Source: CBDHFQ01 sp965262565 | GTDB lineage: Bacteria > Bacteroidota > Bacteroidia > J057 | NCBI GenBank assembly: GCA_965262565.1 | Contig: CBDHFQ010000030.1 | Location: 1-64,000, forward strand | Direction of reading: 5' to 3' | Length of the DNA: 64,000 nucleotides | Shown: one piece after another, positions 35,008-44,282 of the stretch | Numbering within the stretch: position 1 is the stretch's first letter | Layout of the letters: every line of letters begins with the position of its first letter | Program-made: the position numbers and the translations under genes | The notes under the pieces: generated by a model | The model's input: the letters and a program-made list of their open reading frames with translations, nothing else | Database searches by the model: none | What the model was told of the DNA's origin: nothing

Positions 35008-38000
35008 ATGGAAGATTCCCCTCACTGGTTTATTTGCATTGATACAGGAGGAACCTTTACTGATTGTCTGGCAAAAGATCCCGACGGAAAGTTACACCAT
35101 TTGAAAGTATTAAGTTCTAGTGCTCTTAGAGGACGTGTCATTTCTGCTCGATCCAGCCCCAGCGAAGTAAACAGCAACGAACCCGAAATAAGTTCGATAC
35201 AAATTGAACATTCCTGGCCTGTAGATACAGACATTTTTCATGGTTATTACTTTCGATTATTAGGTGAACATCAAAGATACTATCGCGTTTTATCCTATAT
35301 CCCTCAGTACAAGCTACTATCTCTGGAGGGAAAGATCGTGCTACCCAAAGGAAATGTAGATTTTGAAATTACCTCATTTGAAGAAGCCCCTGTGTTAGCT
35401 GCTCGCCTGTTGACATCTACTGCTTTAGACGATCCACTACCTCCCATAGAAATGCGTTTAGGTACAACCAAAGGGACGAATGCATTATTAGAGCGAAAAG
35501 GAGCAAAGGTGGCTTTAATCACAACAAAAGGCTTTGCGGATTTATTGCATATAGGAAATCAGCAAAGGCCAGAGTTATTTTCCTTAGCTATTGAGAAACC
35601 CCCGACCCTTTTTCATCAGTGTTGGGAGATAGATGAAAGAATAAGTGCCAATGGTGAAATCATACGTCCATTAAATTCATCAGAGATTACACGGATGGTA
35701 GAAGAAGTAGGTGCTTCTGATTGCGAAGCGATCGCCATCGCATTGTTACATGCCTACAGAAATCCCGTTCATGAGCAAACATTAGTCAGGAAGTTTGAAA
35801 AGGCTGGATTTAGGTACAACTCCACTTCCTCCGACTTGTCTCCTTCAGTAAAATTGTTACCACGGATGGAAACGGCTGTGGTAAATGCTTACCTCGCTCG
35901 ATCTTTGGAAAATTATGTAGGTTCTATTACGAAGAAACTAGGACATGGAAAGCTTTATATTATGACCAGCACGGGCAGTTTGGCAAGAGATCGCTTTTTT
36001 CACCCCAAGGATAGCTTGCTAAGTGGACCAGCAGGAGGACTGGTAGGCGCTGTTACCGCAGCCGAGGAATGTGAGATTGATCGGCTAATTACGTTGGATA
36101 TGGGAGGGACCAGTACAGATGTGGCTCGTTATCAGGATCGCTATGATTATCAATATCAGATAGAAGTAGGAGAGGTCAGTTTGTCCAGTCCCGGAATGGC
36201 GATAGAAACTGTGGCTGCAGGAGGGGGATCAATTTGTGGCTTTGATGGTCATAAATTATTCGTGGGGCCTGAGAGTGCAGGAGCCTATCCGGGGCCAGCT
36301 TGTTATGGAGCTGGAGGGCCTTTAACTTTAACAGATGTCAACCTTCTTTTAGGGAGAATAGCAGCGGAAGATTTGGATATACCTATTCACAAAGAAGCAT
36401 CGGAGGCTGCTATACAGAAAATTCAACTACAAAGTGGAAAAGACAAAGCGGATTTGTTAAAAGGATTTCTCCAGATAGCACATGAAAAAATGGCAGGAGC
36501 TATCCAACGAATTTCTACGCGAAAAGGATTTGATCCGAAGGAATATGTCTTGGTTGCTTTTGGAGGAGCTGGGGGACAACACGCTTGCGCAGTTGCCGAA
36601 GCTTTGGGAATGAAACAAGTACTGATTCCCGCAGAAGCAGGCATTTTAAGTGCAAGGGGGATAGGGCAGGCCAGCATGGAAAGGTTCGTCATGCGGCAAA
36701 TTCTTCGTCCTTTGGAAGAAGTATCTAAAAACTGGATGGATATTTTTGAAGAACTGATAGACGAAGGAGAACAAATACTAAAACAAGAAGGACTACAAGG
36801 CCCTTTTCTTTCAGAAGGCCGGATTTATATGCGTTTGTTAGGACAGGATTACAGCCTTGAACTACCTTTTCCTTTTGAAGGAGATGCCAAAGAGGTGTTT
36901 AAGTCAAATTATTTGATGCTCTTTGGCCATTGGATAGAAGATAGAACAATAGAAGTTGAGTCTTTAAAAGTATTTGTAACCGCTACCCAGTCCTATGAGG
37001 TATATAAAAACACCGACATAAAAGAGAAAGTAAGCCTTTTTTACAGAACTGACACAATACAGCGAGTCCAAAGGTCCGGTCCACAAAAGATAAGCGCCAG
37101 GCATCACACGATTTTTGTAGAGGAGGGATGGACATATGACCTCCATTCAAGCGGGCATCTCCTACTTACGTATAAACAAGAGTTAGAAAGGCCCACTAAA
37201 CATTCTGAATTATCACCTGAGGCTTATGATTCGAATTTGATAGATATAGCTCAATTAGAGCTATTTACAAATCGATTTCTTCAGGTGGTAGAGGAAATGG
37301 GAGCTCAACTGGAACGGACAGCCTTTTCTGTGAATGTAAAGGAGCGCATGGACTTTTCCTGCGCTTTGCTGGACGCCGAAGGGAAATTGGTCGTAAATGC
37401 ACCACATATTCCTGTTCATTTGGGCAGTATGGGAATGTGTGTGCGAAGTGCGATTCGAAAGATAGCGCCTGAAAAAGATTCAGTCATCATTACAAATCAT
37501 CCAGCTTATGGTGGATCTCATCTACCTGATGTAACCCTAATTCACCCAGTATATGCAGATGAAGGAGACTTACTGGGATTTGTCGCTAATAGGGCACACC
37601 ATGCAGAAATCGGAGGAACCTTTCCAGGATCTATGCCTCCCGATGCTACTTCCCTAGAGGAAGAGGGAGTAGTAATCGTACCACAATATTTAATGAGAAA
37701 GGGGAACGTTGACTGGAATAGGATCAAAGCATTATTTTCAACATCCCCTTATCCTTCCAGGGCTATCAATGAAAATATAGCTGACTTGAATGCTGGTCTT
37801 GCTTCTCTTACCTCAGGAGCACTGGCCCTACAGCAGTTATCCAGAAATTATGGAACTGCGGTCGTTAAGCAGTTTATGTCAAAGCTAGGAAGATATGCTC
37901 ACCTCCAAACCCAACGAGCAATGACATCATTCATTGGCACAACTTATAGCGCTACAGAATACCTGGATGACGGAAGCCCAATAAATGTTTCTATTAAATT

Positions 38001-38790
38001 TCAACAGAAGACCATAGATGTGGATTTCTCGGGTTCAGCACCGGTTCATCCGGGAAATCTAAATGCTACGCCTGCCATTATTCATAGTGTCGTTATGTAT
38101 GTGCTAAGACTATTAATTGATGAAGATATCCCCTTAAATGAAGGAATACTTCAAGATGTCCATATTCGGCTACCTCAAGGAATGTTATCACCCAGATTTG
38201 ATGGAGTAAGTGGATATGGACCAGCAGTAGTAGGAGGAAATACTGAAATAAGTCAACGAACTACAGATACATTGTTAAAGGCACTTAAGTTAAATGCTTG
38301 TAGCCAGGGGACGATGAATAATGTATTGTTTGGGAATAACGAATTCGGTTACTATGAAACGATAGGAGGAGGAACAGGAGCTGGGAATGGATTTCATGGT
38401 GCTGATGCTATTCATCACCACATGACAAATACTAGAATGACAGATCCCGAAATTCAGGAACTAAGATATCCTGTGAGAATTATGAACATTGGCATCAGAC
38501 ACGGATCGGGGGGAAATGGGAAATGGGTAGGTGGAAACGGGATGCATAGGGAAATATTATTTTTAGCTCCGCTGGCATTGAGCTTGATTTCCCAGCATCG
38601 AATTCAGGCACCTTATGGAATGAAAGGGGGAGAAGCAGGTAAAGTAGGAGAGCAATTCCTGATTAAGGCTGATGGAACTAAACAATTACTTAAGGGAATA
38701 GATAGTTGTGAAGTGAATTCAGGAGATCGTTTGGTAATGTTGACGCCAGGAGGAGGAGGATATGGGTTGGTCAATGAACAAGGAAGATAA
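35008..38790 (+). CDS. fused 5-oxoprolinase (hydantoinase A + B domains)
   Basis: A 1260-residue enzyme close in length to eukaryotic OPLAH (about 1288), which opens 5-oxoproline to glutamate using ATP. The HyuA-type half starts CIDTGGTFTDCLAKDPDGK and has the phosphate-binding repeats RLGTTKGTNALLERKGAK and LDMGGTSTDVARY, and LVAFGGAGGQHACAVAEALG. The HyuB-type half starts near residue 750 (ERMDFSCALLDAEGKLVVNAPH, HLGSMG, NHPAYGGSHLPDVTLIHPV) and ends LTPGGGGYGLVNEQGR. It is followed after two bases by an NRAMP-like transporter, so the two are surely co-transcribed. Confidence 0.93.
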   Translation: MEDSPHWFICIDTGGTFTDCLAKDPDGKLHHLKVLSSSALRGRVISARSSPSEVNSNEPEISSIQIEHSWPVDTDIFHGYYFRLLGEHQRYYRVLSYIPQYKLLSLEGKIVLPKGNVDFEITSFEEAPVLAARLLTSTALDDPLPPIEMRLGTTKGTNALLERKGAKVALITTKGFADLLHIGNQQRPELFSLAIEKPPTLFHQCWEIDERISANGEIIRPLNSSEITRMVEEVGASDCEAIAIALLHAYRNPVHEQTLVRKFEKAGFRYNSTSSDLSPSVKLLPRMETAVVNAYLARSLENYVGSITKKLGHGKLYIMTSTGSLARDRFFHPKDSLLSGPAGGLVGAVTAAEECEIDRLITLDMGGTSTDVARYQDRYDYQYQIEVGEVSLSSPGMAIETVAAGGGSICGFDGHKLFVGPESAGAYPGPACYGAGGPLTLTDVNLLLGRIAAEDLDIPIHKEASEAAIQKIQLQSGKDKADLLKGFLQIAHEKMAGAIQRISTRKGFDPKEYVLVAFGGAGGQHACAVAEALGMKQVLIPAEAGILSARGIGQASMERFVMRQILRPLEEVSKNWMDIFEELIDEGEQILKQEGLQGPFLSEGRIYMRLLGQDYSLELPFPFEGDAKEVFKSNYLMLFGHWIEDRTIEVESLKVFVTATQSYEVYKNTDIKEKVSLFYRTDTIQRVQRSGPQKISARHHTIFVEEGWTYDLHSSGHLLLTYKQELERPTKHSELSPEAYDSNLIDIAQLELFTNRFLQVVEEMGAQLERTAFSVNVKERMDFSCALLDAEGKLVVNAPHIPVHLGSMGMCVRSAIRKIAPEKDSVIITNHPAYGGSHLPDVTLIHPVYADEGDLLGFVANRAHHAEIGGTFPGSMPPDATSLEEEGVVIVPQYLMRKGNVDWNRIKALFSTSPYPSRAINENIADLNAGLASLTSGALALQQLSRNYGTAVVKQFMSKLGRYAHLQTQRAMTSFIGTTYSATEYLDDGSPINVSIKFQQKTIDVDFSGSAPVHPGNLNATPAIIHSVVMYVLRLLIDEDIPLNEGILQDVHIRLPQGMLSPRFDGVSGYGPAVVGGNTEISQRTTDTLLKALKLNACSQGTMNNVLFGNNEFGYYETIGGGTGAGNGFHGADAIHHHMTNTRMTDPEIQELRYPVRIMNIGIRHGSGGNGKWVGGNGMHREILFLAPLALSLISQHRIQAPYGMKGGEAGKVGEQFLIKADGTKQLLKGIDSCEVNSGDRLVMLTPGGGGYGLVNEQGR

Positions 38791-38792
38791 GC

Positions 38793-40136
38793 ATGGGAAC
38801 CAAATCGGAAATATATAGATCACCTGGAAACTGGGCTGAACAATTTAAGAGCATATTATTCTGGTCCATTATTTCGGCAGCTTTTATTGGCCCAGGAACA
38901 GTTACTACAGCTGCTACAGCAGGGGCAAAGTATGGATGGAGCCTTGTCTGGGCTTTAGTATTTTCAGTGGTTGCTTGTATGTTAGTTCAGGAGGCTGCCA
39001 TGAGAATTCCTATAGCTAGCGGACGTAGTTTGGGAGAGGCTATTTCCCGTTTGTTAGGAGGAGAAAATAAAGCCTGGTGGATTAAATTTTTCTTAGCAGG
39101 AGCAATATACGTAGGAGGCATAGCTTATCAGGCAGGGAATATTTTAGGAGCAGTAGAAGGGATAAAATTATTATTTCCAGGGTGGGAAAGATATTTAATT
39201 GTACCAATGGGCCTGGTGGCCGCTATCGTTCTTTGGTATGGTTCGGATGGGTATATTGCCAGGCTGCTGGGACTGGTAGTAGCAGTGATGGCTCTTATAT
39301 TTATTAGTATGGCCATAGTCATCATCTTTGCTCAATGGAAAGGAGGAATATTAAGCAGTAGAAATGTTGATTCTCAATTCTTCTTCATCCCCCCCGGTTC
39401 TGAATCTATTATCCTTGGATTAATTGGCACCACTATCGTTCCTTATAATATCTTTCTCGCTTCTGGATTGAAAAATCACCAAAATTTAAGGATAAATCAG
39501 ATAGGGATATACTGGGCTGTATTGTTGGGAGGAATACTCACATTAGCCATCATGATAGTTGGAAGTGCAGTAAGTGGTCAGATGAGTTTTAACGCTTTAG
39601 CAGAGGTACTTGAGAAATATATGGGAAAGAATGGTCGTTTGATGTTGGGTATTGGATTGTGGGCAGCTGGCTTTACTTCTGCGCTCACAGCCCCTTTAGC
39701 TGCCACGATTACAGCGAAAACCATGTTTAATGTGGATGGAAAAAAAGATACTGCTCCTAATGCTCGGAGGATGGACTGGATTTGGATCAGTATTTTGTTC
39801 ATAGGAGTAGGATTGGCCTTAACTGGATTAAAGCCTATTCCAGTGATCATTTTGGCTCAGGCACTAAATGGCTGCTTATTGCCTGTGATCATCATCGTTT
39901 TACTGATTGTCATTAATGAGCCAGAAATTATCCCGGAATCTTATAGAAATGGGAAATGGAAGAATGGAGGGATGTTGTTTGTCGTTTGGCTTAGCTTAAT
40001 ACTGGGAATGCGGGGAATCTGGAAAGCGCTATCATCTATCATCCAACCAGGAATAAATGAAGATATAATCATACTAGTCATGATTATAGTTGCTACGATG
40101 ATTACTATATACGTGGGCCTATCAATAAAACGTTAA
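38793..40136 (+). CDS. NRAMP-like transporter lacking the metal-binding motifs
   Basis: A 447-residue protein with about 11 helices in the NRAMP/APC fold. TM1 reads GPGTVTTAATAGAKYGWSL where metal transporters have DPGN, and TM6 reads GTTIVPYNIFLASGLK where they have MPH. The usual metal-binding residues are therefore missing, and a substrate other than Mn or Fe is likely. The start is two bases after the 5-oxoprolinase gene, so 5-oxoproline (pyroglutamate) is the best guess. B. subtilis ycsG, an NRAMP-family gene in the PxpABC oxoprolinase operon, is a known parallel. Confidence 0.85.
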   Translation: MGTKSEIYRSPGNWAEQFKSILFWSIISAAFIGPGTVTTAATAGAKYGWSLVWALVFSVVACMLVQEAAMRIPIASGRSLGEAISRLLGGENKAWWIKFFLAGAIYVGGIAYQAGNILGAVEGIKLLFPGWERYLIVPMGLVAAIVLWYGSDGYIARLLGLVVAVMALIFISMAIVIIFAQWKGGILSSRNVDSQFFFIPPGSESIILGLIGTTIVPYNIFLASGLKNHQNLRINQIGIYWAVLLGGILTLAIMIVGSAVSGQMSFNALAEVLEKYMGKNGRLMLGIGLWAAGFTSALTAPLAATITAKTMFNVDGKKDTAPNARRMDWIWISILFIGVGLALTGLKPIPVIILAQALNGCLLPVIIIVLLIVINEPEIIPESYRNGKWKNGGMLFVVWLSLILGMRGIWKALSSIIQPGINEDIIILVMIIVATMITIYVGLSIKR

Positions 40137-40795
40137 GCATCCATAGCTTCGTTGAGAAATCGATTGAAAGGATGAATTCTTCTAAAACCTGAGGTAAGAC
40201 TATCTATAAAATCTTCTGCTAATACTTCTTCGTCGGATAAATGTCTTGTCAGAATAAAACTTTTAAACCTTAATAAATCGATGTCGGGATGATCTTTGGG
40301 AAATCCTTTAGGAGCAGTTTTTAGTTGGTCTCCTTTCATCTCTCCATAAAAGTCTATTAACTTTTGTTCTGATAAGACCTTTCTTAATTCAGCACCTTGA
40401 AAATCTATGTGATGTCTTATTTTTTTTAGCATAGGACTGGATGGCATGTAAGTTCCACCTGCAATCATACTTGCGCCAGGTTCTATGTGAATATAATATC
40501 CAGCATAATCGGAACTTCGGCCGCCTTTGCTAATAAATGCACCAAGGTTAGTTTTATAAGGATCTTTATTCTGGGAAAAGCGAATATCTCTGTTGATACG
40601 GAATAGGCATTTCTTCGCTTCTAATTCTTGGATGTCAGCGTCATATTGAACGATATCCTGCAACACATGATCTACAAATTGAATGATATTCTTTCTGGCT
40701 TCCTGATATCGGGAGCGATTTTCATCAAACCATACTTTTGCATTGTGATGTTTTAAATCTGACAAAAAGGCAAGCGTTGAAGGGTGAATAACCAT
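40133..40795 (-). CDS. DUF2461 family protein
   Basis: A 220-residue cytoplasmic protein of the DUF2461 family, common in Bacteroidota and without an assigned function. The family core is easy to see: FLSDLKHHNAKVWFDENRSRYQEA, RDIRFSQNKDPYKTNLGAFI, AGYYIHIEPGASMIAGG and the LKTAPKGFPKDHPDIDLL segment. It overlaps the end of the convergent transporter gene by four bases. Confidence 0.88.
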   Translation of the reverse strand: MVIHPSTLAFLSDLKHHNAKVWFDENRSRYQEARKNIIQFVDHVLQDIVQYDADIQELEAKKCLFRINRDIRFSQNKDPYKTNLGAFISKGGRSSDYAGYYIHIEPGASMIAGGTYMPSSPMLKKIRHHIDFQGAELRKVLSEQKLIDFYGEMKGDQLKTAPKGFPKDHPDIDLLRFKSFILTRHLSDEEVLAEDFIDSLTSGFRRIHPFNRFLNEAMDA

Positions 40796-40918
40796 AGCTA
40801 ATAATATTGTGATGTGCGAAATTACGTAAAAGAAATAGAGAAGACAGATAAACTTCTGTTATTTGTGATCGTAATTGGTAATATTGTAGTCAGAATAGGG
40901 GATTAACTGAGATATTTC

Positions 40919-41590
40919 ATGGTTAAATATATTGTAGCTCTTCTAATAATCATAATTAACCTGCCCAGGGAACTTAGCGGTCAGGAGATAGGAAAATATC
41001 ATTTTAAAATCGGGAAATTGAAATACGAAGGAGGTGGAGACTGGTATGCGAATCCATCTGCGCTACCTAACCTCATTGCATATATAAATGATCATACGAC
41101 GGCCCGGATTTCTCCTTTGGAAGAAGCGGTAGAAGCTGGAGGATCAGAGATTTATCAATATCCATACGTTTATCTAACGGGGCACGGCAATGTGAGTCTA
41201 TCTAATTCTGAAGCTACTAATCTTCGCAACTATCTAATTTCGGGTGGTTTCTTACATATTGATGACAATTATGGGTTGGATAAATATATTCGAAGGGAAA
41301 TGAAGAAAGTATTTCCCGAGCTGGAATTTGTAGAGGTTTCCCATTCTCATGAAATTTATAAGCAACATTTTGAGTTTTCTAAAGGATTACCTAAGATACA
41401 CGAGCACGATAATAAACCTCCTCAGGGATTTGGGCTGATATATGAAGGTAGATTAGTATGCTTTTACACTTATGAAAGTGATTTGGGAGATGGTTGGGAA
41501 GATGAGGATGTGCACAATGATCCAAGGGAAATCAGGGAACAAGCGTTACAAATGGGGACCAATATTGTTCTATGGGCAATTTCTAATTAA
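40919..41590 (+). CDS. DUF4159 domain protein, exported
   Basis: A 223-residue protein with a signal peptide (residues 1-21, LIIIINLPRELSGQ) and a DUF4159 domain, a class-I glutamine-amidotransferase-like fold. Visible core motifs are FKIGKLKYEGGGDWYANPSA, YLTGHGNVSLSNSEATNLRN and GGFLHIDDNYG, followed by MKKVFPELEFVEV. Its function is not established. The lipoprotein gene starts 13 bp downstream and may be co-transcribed. Confidence 0.88.
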   Translation: MVKYIVALLIIIINLPRELSGQEIGKYHFKIGKLKYEGGGDWYANPSALPNLIAYINDHTTARISPLEEAVEAGGSEIYQYPYVYLTGHGNVSLSNSEATNLRNYLISGGFLHIDDNYGLDKYIRREMKKVFPELEFVEVSHSHEIYKQHFEFSKGLPKIHEHDNKPPQGFGLIYEGRLVCFYTYESDLGDGWEDEDVHNDPREIREQALQMGTNIVLWAISN

Positions 41591-41603
41591 TATATGTAGG
41601 TAT

Positions 41604-42167
41604 ATGTATAATTACTTCTTTGGTCGAAAAATATTCCTGCTCTTATTCGTAAGTGTTTTGATAGGTACTACAGGATGCCAACAAAGCGTTTCTTCAGAAA
41701 AAGATATTTCAAAGTTAGAAAAGGCATATCAAGAGGCATTATTGGCTGAAAATGTCAATTTTCAATCAGACGAATTCACTGAGACCGTCTTAGCACTAAC
41801 CAAGGCTTACGAATCCTTTGCAAAAGCTCAGCCGGAAAATGAGAAGGCGACTGAATACAGGTTTAAAAGTGCTGACTTACATGCGAGTCATCTGAATAAT
41901 CCTTCTAAAGCCCTTGAAATTCTTTCTACAATTGTGAAGCAAGGAAATGACCAGGCGGGCACTGCTTTATTTCGGATGGGATATATATACCACAATACAT
42001 TAGGGGATCTTCCAAAAGCCGAATCTACCTATCAACAATTCCTAGATGAGTATCCGGATCATGAGTTAGCTGAGGCTGCAAGATTTGAAATTAAACATTT
42101 AGGAATTTCTGCGGATAAAATATTTGAAGTTATCCAGGATAGTACTAAAGCGGAGCCTTCTCTATAG
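41604..42167 (+). CDS. TPR lipoprotein
   Basis: A 187-residue exported protein. The ATG at 41604 gives a good lipoprotein signal (FLLLFVSVLIGTTGCQQS), although the residues before Cys (TTG) fit the lipobox only loosely. Two or three tetratricopeptide-like helix pairs follow (EYRFKSADLHASHLNNPSKALEIL, AGTALFRMGYIYHNTLGDLPKAE), with spacing like the YfiO/BamD type. Longer open frames upstream lie inside the DUF4159 gene and were not used. It is probably an outer-membrane assembly or scaffold factor; the partner is unknown. Confidence 0.75.
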   Translation: MYNYFFGRKIFLLLFVSVLIGTTGCQQSVSSEKDISKLEKAYQEALLAENVNFQSDEFTETVLALTKAYESFAKAQPENEKATEYRFKSADLHASHLNNPSKALEILSTIVKQGNDQAGTALFRMGYIYHNTLGDLPKAESTYQQFLDEYPDHELAEAARFEIKHLGISADKIFEVIQDSTKAEPSL

Positions 42168-42300
42168 AAATATTTCTTCGATATTTCCTACTAGTAATAT
42201 ATTTCGATAAAAGAATGGAAATATAATGTACTAAGGCATGAAATTTGAATTTTCTTCGTTGTAGACATAACGTGTAGAAAACGATTTATTTCATGTACAT

Positions 42301-43026
42301 ATGAGATTATTTATTTTATACTGTACTTTCATCATAACACTACTTTTGGTTTCATGTACAGAGGAAGATCCTTTTGGAGAAGTGGAGCAGCAGTGGCGAA
42401 CATCTGTACATTTTCTCAACACCTTCCCTGGAGTCGGTAGTGTAGATCTAGTCATGAAAAATTTTGATGAGATCAAGGTGATCGCAGAAGATGTTTCTTT
42501 TGGTGAAGGTTGGCCTAAGAATGGATATGTTTCCATATTATCCTCTCCAAATGAAGATACTACTATCTTTAAAAAAGGAGGATTATTTATGACCGTGGTA
42601 GATCATACCACCCGCGATTCTTTGGTAGATTTTACAGTGTTAAGACTAAACAGAGACCGTAAAATAACGCTGGTGTTAGTGGATAGTGTAGGCAAACCAC
42701 TTATGGTTAAAACGATAGATGACTATGATGACCCACCACTTAATACAGCAAATGTACGATTTATGAATGTGAATAATACCTTATTGTCTGTGACACTAAG
42801 GGATGCTGAGCGTACTTTTTCTATCAGTAATTTGAATTTCTTAAATTACTCTACTTTTCAGTTTGCTCCGGTAGGAACAAATAAAACGATCGAATTTGTA
42901 GATGATTTCTCTGGAAGGGTGCTGGATACTCTGACAAATGTAACTATCAGCAGAGATCGAATCTATAGTTTCTATCTCACTCAAAGAGAAGGAAGACCTT
43001 TTGGAGGATATGAACTCCTCGAGTAA
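42301..43026 (+). CDS. DUF4397-like lipoprotein
   Basis: A 241-residue lipoprotein with a good lipobox (LLLVSC at residues 14-19). The mature protein is beta-rich and resembles DUF4397: SVHFLNTFPGVGSVDLVMKN near the start and ANVRFMNVNNTLLSVTLRD in the second half look like two copies of the same fold. Such proteins are common in Bacteroidota and unassigned in function. A strong terminator follows 31 bp after the stop. Confidence 0.7.
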   Translation: MRLFILYCTFIITLLLVSCTEEDPFGEVEQQWRTSVHFLNTFPGVGSVDLVMKNFDEIKVIAEDVSFGEGWPKNGYVSILSSPNEDTTIFKKGGLFMTVVDHTTRDSLVDFTVLRLNRDRKITLVLVDSVGKPLMVKTIDDYDDPPLNTANVRFMNVNNTLLSVTLRDAERTFSISNLNFLNYSTFQFAPVGTNKTIEFVDDFSGRVLDTLTNVTISRDRIYSFYLTQREGRPFGGYELLE

Positions 43027-43057
43027 AATTTCAATAGAAATAAATAATAAGTCTGAT

Positions 43058-43091
43058 TAGGATGGTGCATAAATCGCCATCCTACTTTTTT
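43058..43091 (+). terminator. intrinsic terminator after the DUF4397-like gene
   Basis: The perfect stem TAGGATGG/CCATCCTA (43058-43065 and 43077-43084) has an 11-base loop and is followed by a C and a run of six T. It lies on the same strand 31 bp after the lipoprotein gene. Confidence 0.85.
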
Positions 43092-43239
43092 CTATGTAAA
43101 TTTATCTAATGATCAGCTTAAAATTTTTGGACATTTTAATTTCAAAAACCTCCCTATTCAGAATTGCGATAACCATATCGAACATATACAATCAACGACA
43201 TTAGAGACTACCTCAATCAATAGTGCATAATCCTAAGAT

Positions 43240-43247
43240 ACATTAGG
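43240..43247. repeat. target-site duplication, left copy (ACATTAGG)
   Basis: The eight bases ACATTAGG lie directly before the IS66 left end and are repeated exactly after the right end. Eight base pairs is the known duplication length of IS66 elements. Confidence 0.9.
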
Positions 43248-43324
43248 GTAAGCATGCTGTAAACGGGGTATTTGTTAAGAACGATGCCCTGCTTAGCTTT
43301 GGTAATGGATCAAAGCCAAGAAAG

Positions 43325-43675
43325 ATGAGAAAAACTAAGGTATTTTTAGGCGAGCGTTTAAGCGTAGCAATGATGTATCCCCTGATCGAATTATGGTTGA
43401 GTTCTGATCGCACTCAGCGTTCGATCTGTGAGGATTATCAGATCAAGCCCCACACCTTCAGCTATTGGCGCAATAAGTATGAAAAGGAAGTGGCGGATAA
43501 CTCAGAAGAGGATACGGCGAATAGTTTGGTTCCGGTTGAAGTTAAAGGAGATGAGTCCAAAGAGAGTGGCTACTACGCCGAGATTACCTATAAAGATGGC
43601 ACGATAGTGCGTTTTGACCAAGCAGTTGGTCCTGGACTACTTCAGCAATTATTACCGGTAGATGCTACCCTTTAG
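43325..43675 (+). CDS. tnpA: IS66 TnpA accessory protein
   Basis: A 116-residue helix-turn-helix protein of the IS66 TnpA (orf1) type: MMYPLIELWLSSDRTQRSICEDYQIKPHTFSYWRNKY at the N-terminus and ITYKDGTIVRFDQAVGPGLL at the C-terminus. In complete IS66 copies it works with TnpB and the DDE transposase TnpC. The reading frame appears intact. It overlaps the tnpB start by 14 bases, as in normal copies. Confidence 0.85.
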   Translation: MRKTKVFLGERLSVAMMYPLIELWLSSDRTQRSICEDYQIKPHTFSYWRNKYEKEVADNSEEDTANSLVPVEVKGDESKESGYYAEITYKDGTIVRFDQAVGPGLLQQLLPVDATL

Positions 43676-43727
43676 TAGTGCCGGACAATATTATATGTAT
43701 CGCCAGGCGACTGACATGCACAAATCC
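43662..43727 (+). pseudogene. tnpB: IS66 TnpB, 5' remnant
   Basis: Only the first 22 codons match IS66 TnpB (MLPFSSAGQYYMYRQATDMH and two more residues); after about 43727 the sequence is no longer IS66. The frame stays open to 43853, but that part corresponds to the reverse strand of a sigma-factor gene. It is a clear truncation. Confidence 0.8.
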
Positions 43728-43948
43728 TTGCATTGGTTCACTATGATTTTTTTAATTAGAGCGTATCTCCCTTTGTCATTGACTTCATTCAATTGTTCAT
43801 ATTTGAAATTTTTCAACATAGCGTCATTGAACACCTCTTTGGCAGTTTCCTGACTACCGCAATAGCGAACGCATAAAAGAAAGAAAGACTTGTATGCATT
43901 TTTGTAAATATTTTCCTTATGCTTAATCCGGTTTAATGCTTTGGCTTT
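43718..43948 (-). pseudogene. ECF sigma-factor fragment (region 2) captured inside the IS66 element
   Basis: The reverse strand encodes a stretch that looks like sigma-70 region 2: ALNRIKHKENIYKNAYKSFF, then RYCGSQETAKEVFNDAMLK and RYALIKKIIVNQCKDL. The pattern RYxxxxExAxEVxxDA followed by a basic segment and IxVNxxxD is typical. There is no start (an in-frame stop lies directly before), no region 4, and the frame stops at 43691. The tail overlaps the tnpB remnant in the opposite direction. Confidence 0.65.
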
Positions 43949-44121
43949 TTAATGTGCTTTATTATTAGTACAGAAATAGAGGAAGGTATCGTGGGTGAGG
44001 GAAGTGACTTTTTCAGTTTATGCGAATTTTTTCATTCCTCGAAAGGTGGTAGTGCAAGAGATATGGAATAGTTCATTTCGGCACAAGTGGTAGATATTGG
44101 CCACGAAAATCATCGAAATGA

Positions 44122-44229
44122 ATGGAAACTCTTTCCTTTAGCTTTCCAAAGGATGTATTGCAACGATTGCCCGATCAGCCCATCACTCATCTGGATGAAT
44201 TGTTACTCACCAATTGGAAACCGCTTTAG
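44122..44229 (+). pseudogene. tnpC: IS66 transposase TnpC, 3' remnant
   Basis: The last 27 residues match the C-terminal end of IS66 transposases: KDVLQRLPDQPITHLDELLL, then TNWKPL and the stop at 44227. In complete proteins this segment (DVLxRLPxHPxNRxDELLPxxW) closes the protein. All of the catalytic DDE part is missing. The junction with the preceding sequence lies near 44140-44150. Confidence 0.7.
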
Positions 44230-44282
44230 GAAGGAATGGCGAGGGGGTCGGTCCGGGAGACCCCAGATAGCTGTATGCTTAC

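Larger units (their letters stand above)
43248..44282 (+). mobile_element. IS66-family element, internally deleted, with intact ends
   Basis: The left end begins GTAAGCATGCTGTAAACGGG; the right end, read inward, begins GTAAGCATACAGCTATCTGG. The first eight bases match exactly and further positions match in phase, as expected for imperfect IS66 terminal repeats. The element is 1035 bp, far below the roughly 2.5 kb of complete IS66 copies. It keeps tnpA, 22 codons of tnpB and the last codons of tnpC; an unrelated sigma-factor fragment fills the middle. It cannot make its own transposase but could be moved by a complete copy. Confidence 0.88.

Noticed and set aside
43662..43853. 63-residue open frame as a complete gene
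   Set aside because: Only its first 22 codons match IS66 TnpB; the rest is the reverse strand of a sigma-factor fragment.
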